A stretch of 64,000 nt of DNA, from positions 1,240,001 through 1,304,000 of the forward strand of contig NZ_CP107917.1 in the NCBI RefSeq assembly GCF_036014175.1. Direction: 5' to 3'. Under the pieces are notes generated by a model. It ran no database searches and was not told the origin of the DNA. It saw only the letters and a list, made by a program, of their open reading frames with translations. This DNA comes from Streptomyces sp. NBC_00443 (GTDB lineage Bacteria > Actinomycetota > Actinomycetes > Streptomycetales > Streptomycetaceae). Below are positions 45,378-53,489 of the stretch, piece after piece; within the stretch, counting starts at the first letter, position 1, and every line of letters starts with the position of its first letter. The position numbers and the translations under genes were made by a program.

Positions 45378-46520
45378 TTAGCCCAGCAGGGAACGGCCGA
45401 TGATCTCCTTCATGATCTCGGTCGTCCCGCCGTAGATGGTCTGGATACGGCCGTCGGTGAAGGCCCGGGCTACCGGGAATTCGCTCATGTAGCCGTAGCC
45501 GCCGTGCAGTTGCAGACAGCGGTCGGCGACGCGCTTCTGCAGCTCGGTCGCCCACCACTTGGCCATGGAGGCGTGCACGGCGTCGAGCTCGCCGTGGTCG
45601 TGGTCCGCTATGCAGCGGTCGAGGAAGGTGCGGGTGACGGCACACTCGGTGGCCATCTCGGCGATCTCGAACCGGACGTGCTGCTTGCTGGCCAGCGGCC
45701 GGCCGAAGGCCTCGCGTTCCTTGACGTACTCGGTGGTGATCTCCAGCAGGTGCTCGGCGGCGGCGATCGCGGAGACCGCGATGCTCAGCCGCTCCTGCGC
45801 GAGGTTCGTCATCAGGTGGACGAAGGCGCCGTCGAGGTCGCCGAGGAGGTTCTCCTTGGGCACGCGGACGTCGTGGAAGAACAGCTCGGCCGTGTCCTGC
45901 GCCTTCTGGCCGATCTTGTCGAGGTTGCGGCCGCGCTCGAAGCCCGCCGTGCCGCGCTCGACGACCAGCAGCGACAGCCCGTGCGCGCCGCCCTCGGGGG
46001 TCGTCTTCGCCACCACGATCACCAGGTCGGCGAGGATGCCGTTGGAGATGAACGTCTTGGAGCCGTTGAGGACCCAGTGGTCGCCGCGGTCCTCGGCGTG
46101 GGTGCGGATGCCCTGGAGGTCGGAGCCGGCGCCGGGTTCGGTCATGGCGATGGCCGTGATCAGCGTGCCGTCGCAGAAGCCGGGCAGCCAGCGCCGCTTC
46201 TGCTCGTCGGTGGCCAGCGAGGTGAGGTAGGGGCCGATGATGTCGTTGTGCAGGCCGAGCGCGAGGCCCGGAGCGCCCGCGCGTGTGAACTCCTCGGCGA
46301 GGACGGCGCTGTAGCGGAAGTCGGGGGTGCCGCCGCCTCCGTACTCCTCGGGCACGGCGAAGCCGAGCAGGCCCTGCTTTCCGGCCGCGCGCCAGGCGTC
46401 GCGGGAGACGATGCCGTCCTTCTCCCACTGCTCGTAGTACGGCAGCACCTCCCTGGCCAGGAAGCTGCGCACGGTCGCGCGGAACGCGTCGTGCTCGGGG
46501 GCGAAGATCTGCCGCTTCAT
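45378..46520 (-). CDS. acyl-CoA dehydrogenase
   Basis: This 380-aa FAD enzyme introduces the alpha-beta double bond of an acyl-CoA. Conserved blocks are AMTEPGAGSDL (about 125-135), QRLS-like NLAQERLSIAVSAI and, at the C-terminus, QLHGGYGYMSEFPVARAFTDGRIQTIYGGTTEIMKEII, of which YGGTTEI carries the usual catalytic Glu region. The ATG at 46520 overlaps the CoA transferase stop by 4 nt (ATGA) with AAGGG at proper distance. The same frame runs open through the upstream gene, but that is another-frame artefact. A TAA stop, rare in this window, is used. Confidence 0.94.
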   Translation of the reverse strand: MKRQIFAPEHDAFRATVRSFLAREVLPYYEQWEKDGIVSRDAWRAAGKQGLLGFAVPEEYGGGGTPDFRYSAVLAEEFTRAGAPGLALGLHNDIIGPYLTSLATDEQKRRWLPGFCDGTLITAIAMTEPGAGSDLQGIRTHAEDRGDHWVLNGSKTFISNGILADLVIVVAKTTPEGGAHGLSLLVVERGTAGFERGRNLDKIGQKAQDTAELFFHDVRVPKENLLGDLDGAFVHLMTNLAQERLSIAVSAIAAAEHLLEITTEYVKEREAFGRPLASKQHVRFEIAEMATECAVTRTFLDRCIADHDHGELDAVHASMAKWWATELQKRVADRCLQLHGGYGYMSEFPVARAFTDGRIQTIYGGTTEIMKEIIGRSLLG

Positions 46521-47683
46521 TCGAGGCCCTTCATACCGGCGTCCTCCACATCGAGGCCCTTCATCAGGTCGGGTACGTCCCAGTCGCGGGCCACACCCGC
46601 GGTGTCGGCGCCCGGCTGGGCGGGGCCGGTGCGTACGGCGGTGGGGGTCGCGGAGAAGCGGGGCGCGGGGGCGGGCTGGGTGATGCCGCCGTGCTCGGTG
46701 AAGGTGCCGCGGGCCGCCAGGTGCGGGTGGTGCGGGGCCTCGTGCAGGGACAGTACGGGCGCCACGCACGCGTCGGACCCTTCGAAGAGGGCCGTCCACT
46801 CGTCCCGGGTACGGGCCTTGAAGCGCGCCGCGACCGCCTCGCGCAGCTCGCCCCAGCGGGCCCAGTCCTTGCGTGCGCCGGCATGCTCGGGGATCTCCAG
46901 GAGCCTCACGAACTCGTCGTAGAACTGCGGCTCCAGGGCGCCCACGGCCATGTACCGCCCGTCGGCGGTCTCGTAGGTGCCGTAGTACGGGCAGCCGCCG
47001 TCCAGGAGGTTGGCCCCGCGCCGGTCCTGCCAGCCGCCGGCGGCGAGCATGCCGTGGATCATCGCGGCGAGGTGGGAGGTGCCGTCGACGATGGCGGCGT
47101 CGACGACCTGGCCGGTGCCGCCCGCGCGCGCGTGGTGGAGGGCGGCGAGGACGCCGACGACGAGGTAGAGGGAGCCGCCCGCGTAGTCGCCGACCAGGTT
47201 GGCGGGGACCGCCGGGGGCTCGTCGGGGCTGCCGATCATGCCGAGGGTGCCGGTGAGCGCGATGTACGCGATGTCGTGTCCGGCACGTTGGGCCAGCGGC
47301 CCCTCCTGGCCCCAGCCGGTCATGCGGCCGTAGACGAGGCGGGGGTTGCGGGCGTGGCAGGCCTCGGGGCCGACGCCGAGGCGCTCGGCGACGCCGGGGC
47401 GGTTGCCCTCGATGAGGATGTCGGCGCGGGCGGCGAGGTCGAGGACGCGGGCCGCGCCGTCGGCGGACTTCAGGTCGACGATCACGGAGCGCTTGTTGCG
47501 GTTGGTGATGTCGTACTCGGTGTTGATGGCGAGTCCCGTGCCGCCGGGCCGGTCCACGCGGACGACGTCGGCGCCCAGGTCGGCCAGGAGCATGGCGGCG
47601 AAGGGGCCGGGCCCGATGCCGGCCAGCTCGACCACGCGCACGCCGGTGAGCGGGCCGTGCCCGGGCGTCGGTGCCGTTGTCAT
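46517..47683 (-). CDS. CaiB/BaiF CoA-transferase family protein, alpha-methylacyl-CoA racemase-like
   Basis: This 388-aa protein has the type III CoA-transferase fold. The start VRVVELAGIGPGPFAAMLLADLGADVVRVD is typical of alpha-methylacyl-CoA racemases. The racemase catalytic pair is recognisable as a His in AGHDIAYIALTG (near 130) and an Asp in NLVGDYAGGSLY (near 160). Being first in an operon with acyl-CoA dehydrogenase, thiolase and FadB suggests handling of 2-methyl-branched acyl-CoA (R to S) before beta-oxidation. The ATG at 47683 has GGGGG upstream; the frame to 47779 is not conserved. Confidence 0.9.
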   Translation of the reverse strand: MTTAPTPGHGPLTGVRVVELAGIGPGPFAAMLLADLGADVVRVDRPGGTGLAINTEYDITNRNKRSVIVDLKSADGAARVLDLAARADILIEGNRPGVAERLGVGPEACHARNPRLVYGRMTGWGQEGPLAQRAGHDIAYIALTGTLGMIGSPDEPPAVPANLVGDYAGGSLYLVVGVLAALHHARAGGTGQVVDAAIVDGTSHLAAMIHGMLAAGGWQDRRGANLLDGGCPYYGTYETADGRYMAVGALEPQFYDEFVRLLEIPEHAGARKDWARWGELREAVAARFKARTRDEWTALFEGSDACVAPVLSLHEAPHHPHLAARGTFTEHGGITQPAPAPRFSATPTAVRTGPAQPGADTAGVARDWDVPDLMKGLDVEDAGMKGLE

Positions 47684-47819
47684 CCTGCCCCCATTGGCGT
47701 GACACAACTGATGTAACACCAGTGATGCTAAGAACGTGTTCCAGCAGACACAAGACCTGACGAGCAAGCGCTTAGCCAATTTACCGGCCGGTCACCCTGC
47801 CGGTCACCGTGCCATCGCG

Positions 47820-48203
47820 TCAGTCGCGCCCGTCCAGCTCCGCTATCAGCCGTTTCGGTGCGATCACCCGGTAGCTCTCCTCCACCCAGTCGCACAGCAG
47901 CCCCGCCGCCGGGGCGCCCTTCTGCTCCAGCGGGATGCTCACCCAGCCCGCCTTGCCCAGCCCGTATCCGGCGGGTTCGGCACCCGGGCAGGTCAGGGCG
48001 TGGGCGTGGGCCGACTCGTCCTTGAGCTTCAACGTGACGCCCAGCGGATAGCTGCCGTCGTCGACGCCGAGGAAGACGAACACCTTCTTGTTGACCTTCG
48101 CGACCGTCTCGCCCCACGGGAACTCCTCGACGGCGCCCGGCATCCCGAGGGCGAACTCACGTACTTTTTCCCACTTCTTCAGGGCAGTCCTGGGCACGGC
48201 CAC
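47820..48203 (-). CDS. MmcQ/YjbR-like protein
   Basis: This 127-aa protein has the CyaY-like fold of the MmcQ/YjbR family, whose members are often called DNA-binding although their role is poorly defined. Recognisable parts are the early MPGAVEEFPWGETVAKVNKKVFVF stretch (E..FPWG at about 25-31), LKLKDES and GWVSIPL and a VIAPKRL end. The GTG at 48203 is preceded by GGAGG at 7 nt. It is a single gene, divergent from the saccharopine-dehydrogenase-like gene. Confidence 0.9.
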   Translation of the reverse strand: MAVPRTALKKWEKVREFALGMPGAVEEFPWGETVAKVNKKVFVFLGVDDGSYPLGVTLKLKDESAHAHALTCPGAEPAGYGLGKAGWVSIPLEQKGAPAAGLLCDWVEESYRVIAPKRLIAELDGRD

Positions 48204-48294
48204 CGCTAACCTCCGGGCTCGTCGTCGGGCTCCGCACCCCTCACGCTAGCCTCGGCCACCGACAACGGCGCGTGCTGCGAGACCGAGGGGTGTC

Positions 48295-49476
48295 ATGACC
48301 AGGCTGGACAGGACGGATCGCCCGTACGACATCGTGCTCTTCGGAGCGACGGGATTCGTCGGGATTCTCACCGCGGAGTACCTGGCCGCGCGGGCGCCCG
48401 AGGGGTTGCGCTGGGCGATCGCCGGTCGCAGCAAGGAGAAGCTGCAGCGGCTGCGCGACCGGCTGCCGGACGGCGGCAAGGGGGTCGGGCTGCTGGAGGC
48501 GGACGTCTCCGATCCGGCCTCGATGCGCCGTCTTGCCGAGCAGGCGCGCGTGGTGGCCACGACGGTGGGCCCCTATGTGACGTACGGCGAGGACCTCGTC
48601 GCGGCCTGCGCGGACACCGGCGCCGACTATCTCGATCTGTCCGGTGAGCCGGAGTTCGTGGACCGGACGTACGTCCGGCACGACGCACGCGCGCGAGAGA
48701 CGGGTGCGCGGCTGGTGCACGCCTGCGGTTTCGACTCCGTCCCGCACGATCTGGGCGCGTACTTCACCGTCCAGCAGCTGCCGGAGGGCGTGCCGCTGGC
48801 GGTGGACGGGTTCGTGACCGTCGATGCCACCTTCTCGGGCGGCACGTTCGCGTCGGCGCTGAACCAGTTCGCGCGCGGGCGTCAGATGCTGGCCGCCGCG
48901 CGTGACCGGGCCCGGCACGAGCCGCGGCTGATGGGGCGTCGGGCCCAGGCTCCGACGGGCGCGCCCCGGTTCGCCAAGGAGGTCGGCGCGTGGGCGGTGC
49001 CGCTGCCGACGATCGACCCGCAGGTGGTCAAGCGGTCCGCGCGAGCCCTCGACCGCTACGGCCCGGACTTCCGCTACCGCCACTACGCCGCCGTACGGCA
49101 CCTGCCGATCGCGCTCGGTGGCGTCGCCGCGATGGGCGGCCTCTTCACTGCCGCGCAACTGCCGCCCGCCCGGCGCTGGTTGTCCGACCGGCTCAAGCCG
49201 GGCGAGGGACCCGGCCCGGAGAAGCGCGCGAAGAGCTGGTTCTCCGTCCGCTTCGTCGGCGAGGGCGGTGGCCGGCGGGTCTTCACCGAGGTGTCGGGCG
49301 GGGACCCCGGGTACGGCGAGACGGCCAAGATGTTCGCCGAGGGGGCGCTGTCCCTGGCCCTGGACGACCTGCCGTCGACGGCCGGGCAGGTCACGACGGC
49401 CGTCGCGATGGGAGACGCCCTGATCGAGCGGCTGCGGTCGGCGGGGATCACCTTCCGGGTGGCCGCCACGCGCTGA
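48295..49476 (+). CDS. saccharopine dehydrogenase-like / trans-acting enoyl reductase family protein
   Basis: This 393-aa protein has an N-terminal Rossmann motif FGATGFVG (about 16-23), then the AGRSKEKL and CADTGADYLDLSGEPEFVD blocks typical of the saccharopine dehydrogenase NADP-binding family. In actinobacteria these include trans-acting enoyl reductases of lipid synthesis. A hydrophobic stretch near 275-290 (ALGGVAAMGGLFTAAQL) suggests membrane association. Substrate is unknown. The ATG at 48295 has GAGGGG upstream. Confidence 0.88.
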   Translation: MTRLDRTDRPYDIVLFGATGFVGILTAEYLAARAPEGLRWAIAGRSKEKLQRLRDRLPDGGKGVGLLEADVSDPASMRRLAEQARVVATTVGPYVTYGEDLVAACADTGADYLDLSGEPEFVDRTYVRHDARARETGARLVHACGFDSVPHDLGAYFTVQQLPEGVPLAVDGFVTVDATFSGGTFASALNQFARGRQMLAAARDRARHEPRLMGRRAQAPTGAPRFAKEVGAWAVPLPTIDPQVVKRSARALDRYGPDFRYRHYAAVRHLPIALGGVAAMGGLFTAAQLPPARRWLSDRLKPGEGPGPEKRAKSWFSVRFVGEGGGRRVFTEVSGGDPGYGETAKMFAEGALSLALDDLPSTAGQVTTAVAMGDALIERLRSAGITFRVAATR

Positions 49477-49503
49477 ACCGTTCCTGCAACCTTCGCTCAG
49501 CGC

Positions 49504-49650
49504 CTAGAGCGGCCACCCGGCGATCGTGTAGATCATCCCGACGATCCAGCCGAGCCCGGCCAACGTGGCAAGAACCAGCGCGGCCGTCACGGCGCGCTCG
49601 ACGGGGCGGTCGGGGTCGGCGAGGGGCTTGGGGGAGCGGTGCGTCGTCAT
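49504..49650 (-). CDS. small membrane protein, 48 aa
   Basis: This short ORF from ATG 49650 (MTTHRSPKPLADPDRP) ends in one clear transmembrane helix, residues about 20-46, finishing IAGWPL. The first half is polar and basic, so the N-terminus is likely cytoplasmic. I recall near-identical small proteins in other Streptomyces, but no function. A further 12 codons upstream (to 49686) are open and less likely coding. Its TAG stop faces the saccharopine-dehydrogenase-like gene end, 27 nt apart. Confidence 0.7.
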   Translation of the reverse strand: MTTHRSPKPLADPDRPVERAVTAALVLATLAGLGWIVGMIYTIAGWPL

Positions 49651-49829
49651 GGGCTCAGCCTGCCGAGTGCCCCAAGGGGCTGGCATCCGTACGGGTACTC
49701 AGACGATGTACTCAGCCCTCGTGAGCGGTGGTCTTCTGTTGCTCGCCGGGAGGGTTTTCGCCCCCGCCGCCCTACCCGTCCCGTCCCTGGGGGCTGCCGC
49801 CCCCCGACCGCCGCGTCGGCCCTGAACGG

Positions 49830-49876
49830 GCCTCGTCCTCAAACTCCCCCAGAGGGGGCACCCCCAGACGGGCTGG
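49830..49876. repeat. Streptomyces interspersed repeat with an extra GC-rich hairpin inside
   Basis: The flanks CTCGTCCTCAAA and GACGGGCTGGA are the two halves of a repeat common in Streptomyces intergenic DNA (from memory, CTCAAACGCCGGACGGGCTG). Here the middle is replaced by a segment with CCCCC-AGA-GGGGG (49845-49857) and GGGGGCACCCCC-type pairings. It lies in the 307-nt non-coding stretch 49651-49957, upstream of the small membrane gene and downstream of nfi. More GC-rich inverted repeats follow up to 49950, and nothing else is seen in this stretch. Confidence 0.55.
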
Positions 49877-49957
49877 AATGCCTGGACCGGCGTTGGGAGG
49901 CTATGCCCCTGCGGGTGGGGGGCTCGGGCGCCCCCGGGCGCCACCCCTCCCCTTGCC

Positions 49958-50656
49958 CTAAGCCCCCGTACCGGTCGCCTCCCTCAACGCCCGCCGGCAC
50001 AATCCGTCCGCCCTGCGCGTCGTCTCCGGCAAGCGGTACTCGGGGGTCAGTGCGAGGGTGTGGGCGCAGGCGTTGGGGAGGGTTACGCGGTGGCCCGCCG
50101 AGACGAAGACCGGCTTGACGGTGTCACGGGTGCGGAGGGCTCGGCCCACCTCCTCGGCGCCTGCCAGGAGGGGTGCGGACGATCCGCGCGTGGGGGCAGG
50201 GTCGTCGTAGGTGAAGGTGAACGGGTTCTTGGCGACGCCGATCGTGGGCAGGCCGGTGAGGACGCCGAGGTGGCTGGCGAGGCCGAAGCGGCGGGGGTGG
50301 GCGAGGCCGTAGCCGTCGCAGACGACCAGGCCGGGCGGGCGGGGCAGGGCGTCGAGGGCGGCCAGCACGGTCGGGATCTCGCGGAAGGCGAGCAGGCCGG
50401 GGACGTACGGGAAGGAGATCCGGCCGACGGCCGTGGCCTCGGCGACGACCTCCAGAGTCGCGGCGTCGAGCACGACGGCCGCTGCAGCGACCACGTCCCG
50501 CTCGTCGTCGTAGGCCACGTCGACGCCGGTCACATGCCCGGATCCGGGCGGTGGCCCGGTCTCGTCGAGCACCACCCTTTCGCGCAGCTCGTCCTGGACG
50601 GCACGGGCCTCTTCCTCGGTCGCGGGCCAGCCCGCGGGGATGCGTACGGTCGTCAT
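49958..50656 (-). CDS. nfi: endonuclease V (deoxyinosine 3' endonuclease)
   Basis: This 232-aa repair enzyme cuts the second phosphodiester 3' to deoxyinosine. Characteristic blocks are VTGVDVAYDDE (catalytic Asp near 44), SFPYVPGLLAFRE with the PYIP-type wedge (about 84-96), DGYGLAHPRRFGLASHLG (Asp near 115) and GVAKNPF. The ATG at 50656 begins MTTVRIPAGWP; a GTG three codons upstream is possible. It is divergent from the YciI-like gene across 62 nt. Confidence 0.93.
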   Translation of the reverse strand: MTTVRIPAGWPATEEEARAVQDELRERVVLDETGPPPGSGHVTGVDVAYDDERDVVAAAAVVLDAATLEVVAEATAVGRISFPYVPGLLAFREIPTVLAALDALPRPPGLVVCDGYGLAHPRRFGLASHLGVLTGLPTIGVAKNPFTFTYDDPAPTRGSSAPLLAGAEEVGRALRTRDTVKPVFVSAGHRVTLPNACAHTLALTPEYRLPETTRRADGLCRRALREATGTGA

Positions 50657-50705
50657 GGTGGGCACGAGCGTACGGCGAGGGGCCCGGCCGCCGTGGGCCC
50701 AGAGG

Positions 50706-50711
50706 TAGGCT
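50706..50711 (+). promoter_or_regulatory. candidate -10 element (TAGGCT) of a leaderless transcript
   Basis: TAGGCT fits TAnnnT and ends 7 nt before the ATG at 50719. No ribosome-binding site is present. Confidence 0.45.
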
Positions 50712-50718
50712 CGCGATC

Positions 50719-51015
50719 ATGTTCGTGCTGGAGCTGACGTACACCGCCCCGATCGAGGCCGTCGACGCCGTGCTGGAGGCACATGTGGCGTGGCTCGACG
50801 AGCAGTACGCGAGGGGCCACTTCCTGGCGTCCGGGCACAAGAACCCCCGCGACGGCGGGGTGATCCTCGCCGTCGCGGGGGACCGGGCCCTTGTCGAGGA
50901 GATCGCCGCGACCGACCCGTTCGTCGCGGCCGGGGTCTGCGCCTACCGCATCACCGAGTTCTGCGCGACCAAGACGGCGCCGGAGCTCGAGCGGTCCCGC
51001 GAGACGCCGGACTGA
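50719..51015 (+). CDS. YciI-like protein
   Basis: This 98-aa protein of the YCII-related alpha/beta-barrel family has a likely active-site His/Asp pair in AHVAWLDEQYARGHFLASG (His near 22 and Asp near 26) and the typical DPFVAAGVCAYRITEF end. Members are small dimeric enzymes or accessory proteins of mostly unknown reaction. It faces the Rho_N-domain gene with 3 nt between stop codons. Confidence 0.9.
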   Translation: MFVLELTYTAPIEAVDAVLEAHVAWLDEQYARGHFLASGHKNPRDGGVILAVAGDRALVEEIAATDPFVAAGVCAYRITEFCATKTAPELERSRETPD

Positions 51016-51018
51016 GCC

Positions 51019-51345
51019 TCACTTGTTGCCCAGCGCCTGCTTGAGCTGGGTCTTGTTCATGTCCGAACGGCCGCGGATGTTGCGCTGCTTGGCCTCCTCG
51101 TAGAGCTGGTCGTAGGTGGGCCCCTGAGAGCCCTTGCCCGACCGCTGACCGCCCCGCTTGCCGGAGGACATGTCCTGGGTGGACGTGCGGCTGGCGGTCT
51201 TCGACTCGCCGGACCGGGCGCGCTCCTTGTTCACCGTCCGCGCCGCGATCTCCTCGGCTCGCCCGGTACTCTCGCCCCGGTCCTGGGCGCTCTCCTTGAT
51301 GTGCTCGTACTGGCGTTCCCGCTTGGGGCTCGAACCGCGTGGCAT
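51019..51345 (-). CDS. basic protein with C-terminal Rho-N/SAP-like motif
   Basis: The product is 108 aa and highly charged. Residues 1-70 are Arg/Lys/Ser-rich and probably disordered. Residues about 75-106 (TYDQLYEEAKQRNIRGRSDMNKTQL in part) match the helical Rho termination factor N-terminal motif, which binds nucleic acid. Such proteins are often labelled plasmid stabilisation proteins in Streptomyces, without functional proof. The ATG at 51345 has AGAGGAG about 10 nt upstream. Confidence 0.85.
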   Translation of the reverse strand: MPRGSSPKRERQYEHIKESAQDRGESTGRAEEIAARTVNKERARSGESKTASRTSTQDMSSGKRGGQRSGKGSQGPTYDQLYEEAKQRNIRGRSDMNKTQLKQALGNK

Positions 51346-51394
51346 GTCGGGTCACTCCTCTCGCAGTCCGCGCCCGAGTACCCACAATTCGCCG

Positions 51395-52498
51395 TCAGCT
51401 CTCCAGCCGCGCGACCCGGCCCTTCTCCCCCGCCGCCCAGCACCCCCGGTCCGGCGTGCAGTCCACGGTGTCGTACGACCCGGTGTCGACGGTCCGCCAG
51501 GTGCGCCCGCCGTCGGTCGTCAGGTCGGTGCCGGAGGGGCCGACCGCGAGGGCGGCCTTGCGGCTGTGCGGGAGCCAGGCCACGCCGGAGCGGTAGGCCT
51601 GCACCGGCAGCGCGGCGGGCTGCCAACCGGCGCCCCCGTCGCCGGTGCGGGCGGCGGCCTGCGGGGAGGCCTGATCGGGGCGGTAGTCGCCGCCGACCGC
51701 GAGGCCGTGCGTGCGGTCGCGGAAAGCGAGGGCGAAGACGCCGCGGGCCGGATCGCCCGCCGGGATCGGCGAGTCGGCGGCCGTCCAGGTCAGACCCCGG
51801 TCGCGGGAGTGCAGCACACGCGCGCGTGCGGCCCCGCCGGTGGCCAGCCAGACGTCCTTCGGCCCGGAGCTGACCAGGCACTGCCCACTCGCCGCGAAGC
51901 CGGCCTCGCCCTCCTGCGCCGCGGGCATGCCGGCACTGGGCAGCACCTTCCAGGAACGGCCGCCGTCGCTGGTCGACAGGATGCGGAACCTGCCGTCGAC
52001 CGGGTCGCTCATGGCCAGGCCGTGGCGGCGGTCGAAGAACGTCATGCAGTCGTAGAACGCCCGCGCGTCGGTGTTGCGGAAGGACTCGGTCCAGGTCGCG
52101 CCGCCGTCGTCCGTGCGGTACACGCGGGACGCCTCGCCCTCCCCGATGGCCAGCACCACCGCGCGGCGCGCGTCGAACGCCTCGACGTCCCGGAACTGCA
52201 GCTCGGCAGCGCCCGGCGGCGAGACGTTCCGCCAGCTCGCGCCGCCGTCGGTGGTGCGCAGAACGGTGCCCCCGGTTCCGGCCAGCCACGCGGTGGTACG
52301 GCTGACGGCGGACAGCCCCCGGAAACGCACCTCGGGCGTACCGCTGTCCTTGGCTTCCCAGTGCGGCGCCCGGCTCTGCGGCCCGTGCGCCTGTGCCGGT
52401 ACGGCCGTCAGCGCGGCGAGCGCCGCCCCGCAGGCCACCCCCGCGGCCACTGTCCGAAATGTATGGCCAACCCGTCGCGTGCTCCCCGAACGCCTCAT
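51395..52498 (-). CDS. secreted BNR/Asp-box repeat beta-propeller protein
   Basis: This 367-aa exported protein has a signal peptide at residues about 1-37 (RRVGHTF, hydrophobic core, AVPAQA). At least five Asp-box motifs of form S/T-x-D-x-G-x-T/S-W are visible (TTDGGASW, TDDGGATW, TSDGGRSW, SRDRGLTW, TTDGGRTW), spaced as in six- or seven-bladed propellers such as sialidases and Ycf48-like proteins. Catalytic residues of sialidases are not obvious, so it may be a binding or assembly protein. The start at ATG 52498 lacks a clear ribosome-binding site. It is divergent from ssgD. Confidence 0.85.
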   Translation of the reverse strand: MRRSGSTRRVGHTFRTVAAGVACGAALAALTAVPAQAHGPQSRAPHWEAKDSGTPEVRFRGLSAVSRTTAWLAGTGGTVLRTTDGGASWRNVSPPGAAELQFRDVEAFDARRAVVLAIGEGEASRVYRTDDGGATWTESFRNTDARAFYDCMTFFDRRHGLAMSDPVDGRFRILSTSDGGRSWKVLPSAGMPAAQEGEAGFAASGQCLVSSGPKDVWLATGGAARARVLHSRDRGLTWTAADSPIPAGDPARGVFALAFRDRTHGLAVGGDYRPDQASPQAAARTGDGGAGWQPAALPVQAYRSGVAWLPHSRKAALAVGPSGTDLTTDGGRTWRTVDTGSYDTVDCTPDRGCWAAGEKGRVARLES

Positions 52499-52758
52499 GG
52501 CGGGCGAAGCTAGCCGACCGCCACGGCGCCGTCCAGATGGCCACGTCCACCTCACAGACCGCGGACGAGAGCAGACGACGGCACCGACCACAGGTGACTT
52601 TCCCGGCACTGCAGGGCGAACGCACCACTCCCGCGCATGAAGGCGGTGACGGAGGTCACTCGCCATTCGTGTGCACGGATTGGCTGATTCCGTCGTCTCT
52701 ACCAGTGCCCGTCTCGTCCGCCCGGATGTTCGTCCAGCCGTCACAAGGGAGCAAGGCG
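52499..52758. other. divergent intergenic region before ssgD
   Basis: 260 nt between the BNR protein start (minus) and ssgD (plus). It must hold both promoters. I saw no hexamer pair or palindrome strong enough to call. Confidence 0.4.
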
Positions 52759-53175
52759 TTGTCCACCGTAATCGAGCAGCCCGTCGAGGCCCGTCTCGTC
52801 GCCGCCGCGCCGCGGATGCCGAGCATTCCGGCCACCCTTCACTACGACCGCAGCGACCCGTTCGCCGTGCGCATGACGTTCCCGGCCCCGGCCACCCTGG
52901 AGGGCGTGGAGGTCTGCTGGACCTTCAGCCGCGAGCTGCTCCTGGCCGGCCTGGAGGCACCCGAGGGCCACGGCGACGTCCGCGTGCGGCCGTACGGCTA
53001 CGACCGTACGGTCCTGGAGTTCCACGCCCCCGAGGGCACCGCCGTCGTGCACATCCGCTCCGGCGAGATACGTCAATTCCTGCAGTCCACGAGCGAACTG
53101 GTGCCGCTCGGCCTGGAGCACCTCCAGCTGGATCTGGACCACGACCTGGCGGAGCTGATGCGGGACGCCTGCTGA
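52759..53175 (+). CDS. ssgD: SsgA-like sporulation/cell-division regulator, probably SsgD
   Basis: This 138-aa SsgA-like protein is specific to sporulating actinomycetes; they guide septum and cell-wall synthesis. It begins STVIEQPVEARLVAA, contains DPFAVRMTFPAPA and VEVCWTFSRELL and ends LEHLQLDLDHDLAELM, the family core. Its place between an ABC-F/UvrA pair and the rest of the conserved region fits ssgD. The likely start is the TTG at 52759 preceded by AGGGAG and GCAAGG; an ATG at 52726 would add 11 residues that do not look conserved. Confidence 0.88.
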   Translation: MSTVIEQPVEARLVAAAPRMPSIPATLHYDRSDPFAVRMTFPAPATLEGVEVCWTFSRELLLAGLEAPEGHGDVRVRPYGYDRTVLEFHAPEGTAVVHIRSGEIRQFLQSTSELVPLGLEHLQLDLDHDLAELMRDAC

Positions 53176-53201
53176 GGCGCACCCCCGGGCGTACCACTCC
53201 G

Positions 53202-53228
53202 AACGCGCCGCCTGGCCTGCGGCGCGTT
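53202..53228 (+). terminator. hairpin terminator after ssgD
   Basis: A perfect 10-bp stem, AACGCGCCGC (53202-53211) with GCGGCGCGTT (53219-53228), and a 7-nt loop, followed by AATT. It begins 27 nt after the ssgD stop and ends just before the promoter of the ABC-F gene. Confidence 0.8.
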
Positions 53229-53235
53229 AATTGCG

Positions 53236-53264
53236 TTGACACCCTCCCAGTCCCCTCCTACCGT
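53236..53264 (+). promoter_or_regulatory. promoter of the ABC-F gene: TTGACA-17-TACCGT with AT-rich upstream box
   Basis: A consensus -35 (53236-53241) and a TAnnnT -10 (53259-53264) are spaced 17 nt apart. GTTAATT lies just upstream of the -35. WblC/WhiB7-controlled promoters are known to have an AT-rich patch next to the -35, so this could be one; that is inference. Transcription would begin near 53271, giving a leader of about 220 nt. Confidence 0.65.
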
Positions 53265-53270
53265 TTACAA

Positions 53271-53489
53271 CGGTCCTGTTGCCGTCGATTGGAGAAGGAC
53301 GTTGCTCGTCTGAGGTCCTGAGACACCGCGTCACACACCTGAAGTGTGTGTGCGCTGCGTGCGACCTCGGCATTCGAGCCGTCCTCCGGAACAGGGCTTT
53401 TCTCATACCCTCCCGAGGCCTCCCCGCCGGTCGCCGGTGTCTCGAAACGCGTTTGCCCTTGATCGCTTCGAGCATCCGCGGAGGCCCGC
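53271..53489 (+). promoter_or_regulatory. long structured leader of the ABC-F gene, candidate attenuator
   Basis: The leader holds a strong Shine-Dalgarno, GGAGAAGG (53291-53298), before a minimal uORF, TTG-CTC-GTC-TGA (53302-53313). Right after it, GAGACACCG (53320-53328) can pair with CGGTGTCTC (53435-53443). The latter also overlaps an arm of CTCGAA/TTCGAG (53441-53446 with 53467-53472), so the two pairings exclude each other. GGCCTCC (53417-53423) can pair with GGAGGCC (53480-53486), which contains the ABC-F ribosome-binding site. A local CACACAC/GTGTGTG hairpin lies at 53332-53350. This fits drug-induced attenuation but is hand-folded only. Confidence 0.5.

Noticed and set aside
45378-47753. 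791-codon frame suggesting a fusion of CoA transferase and acyl-CoA dehydrogenase
   Set aside because: The upstream half is an out-of-frame reading of the CoA transferase gene; the real genes overlap by only 4 nt in different frames.
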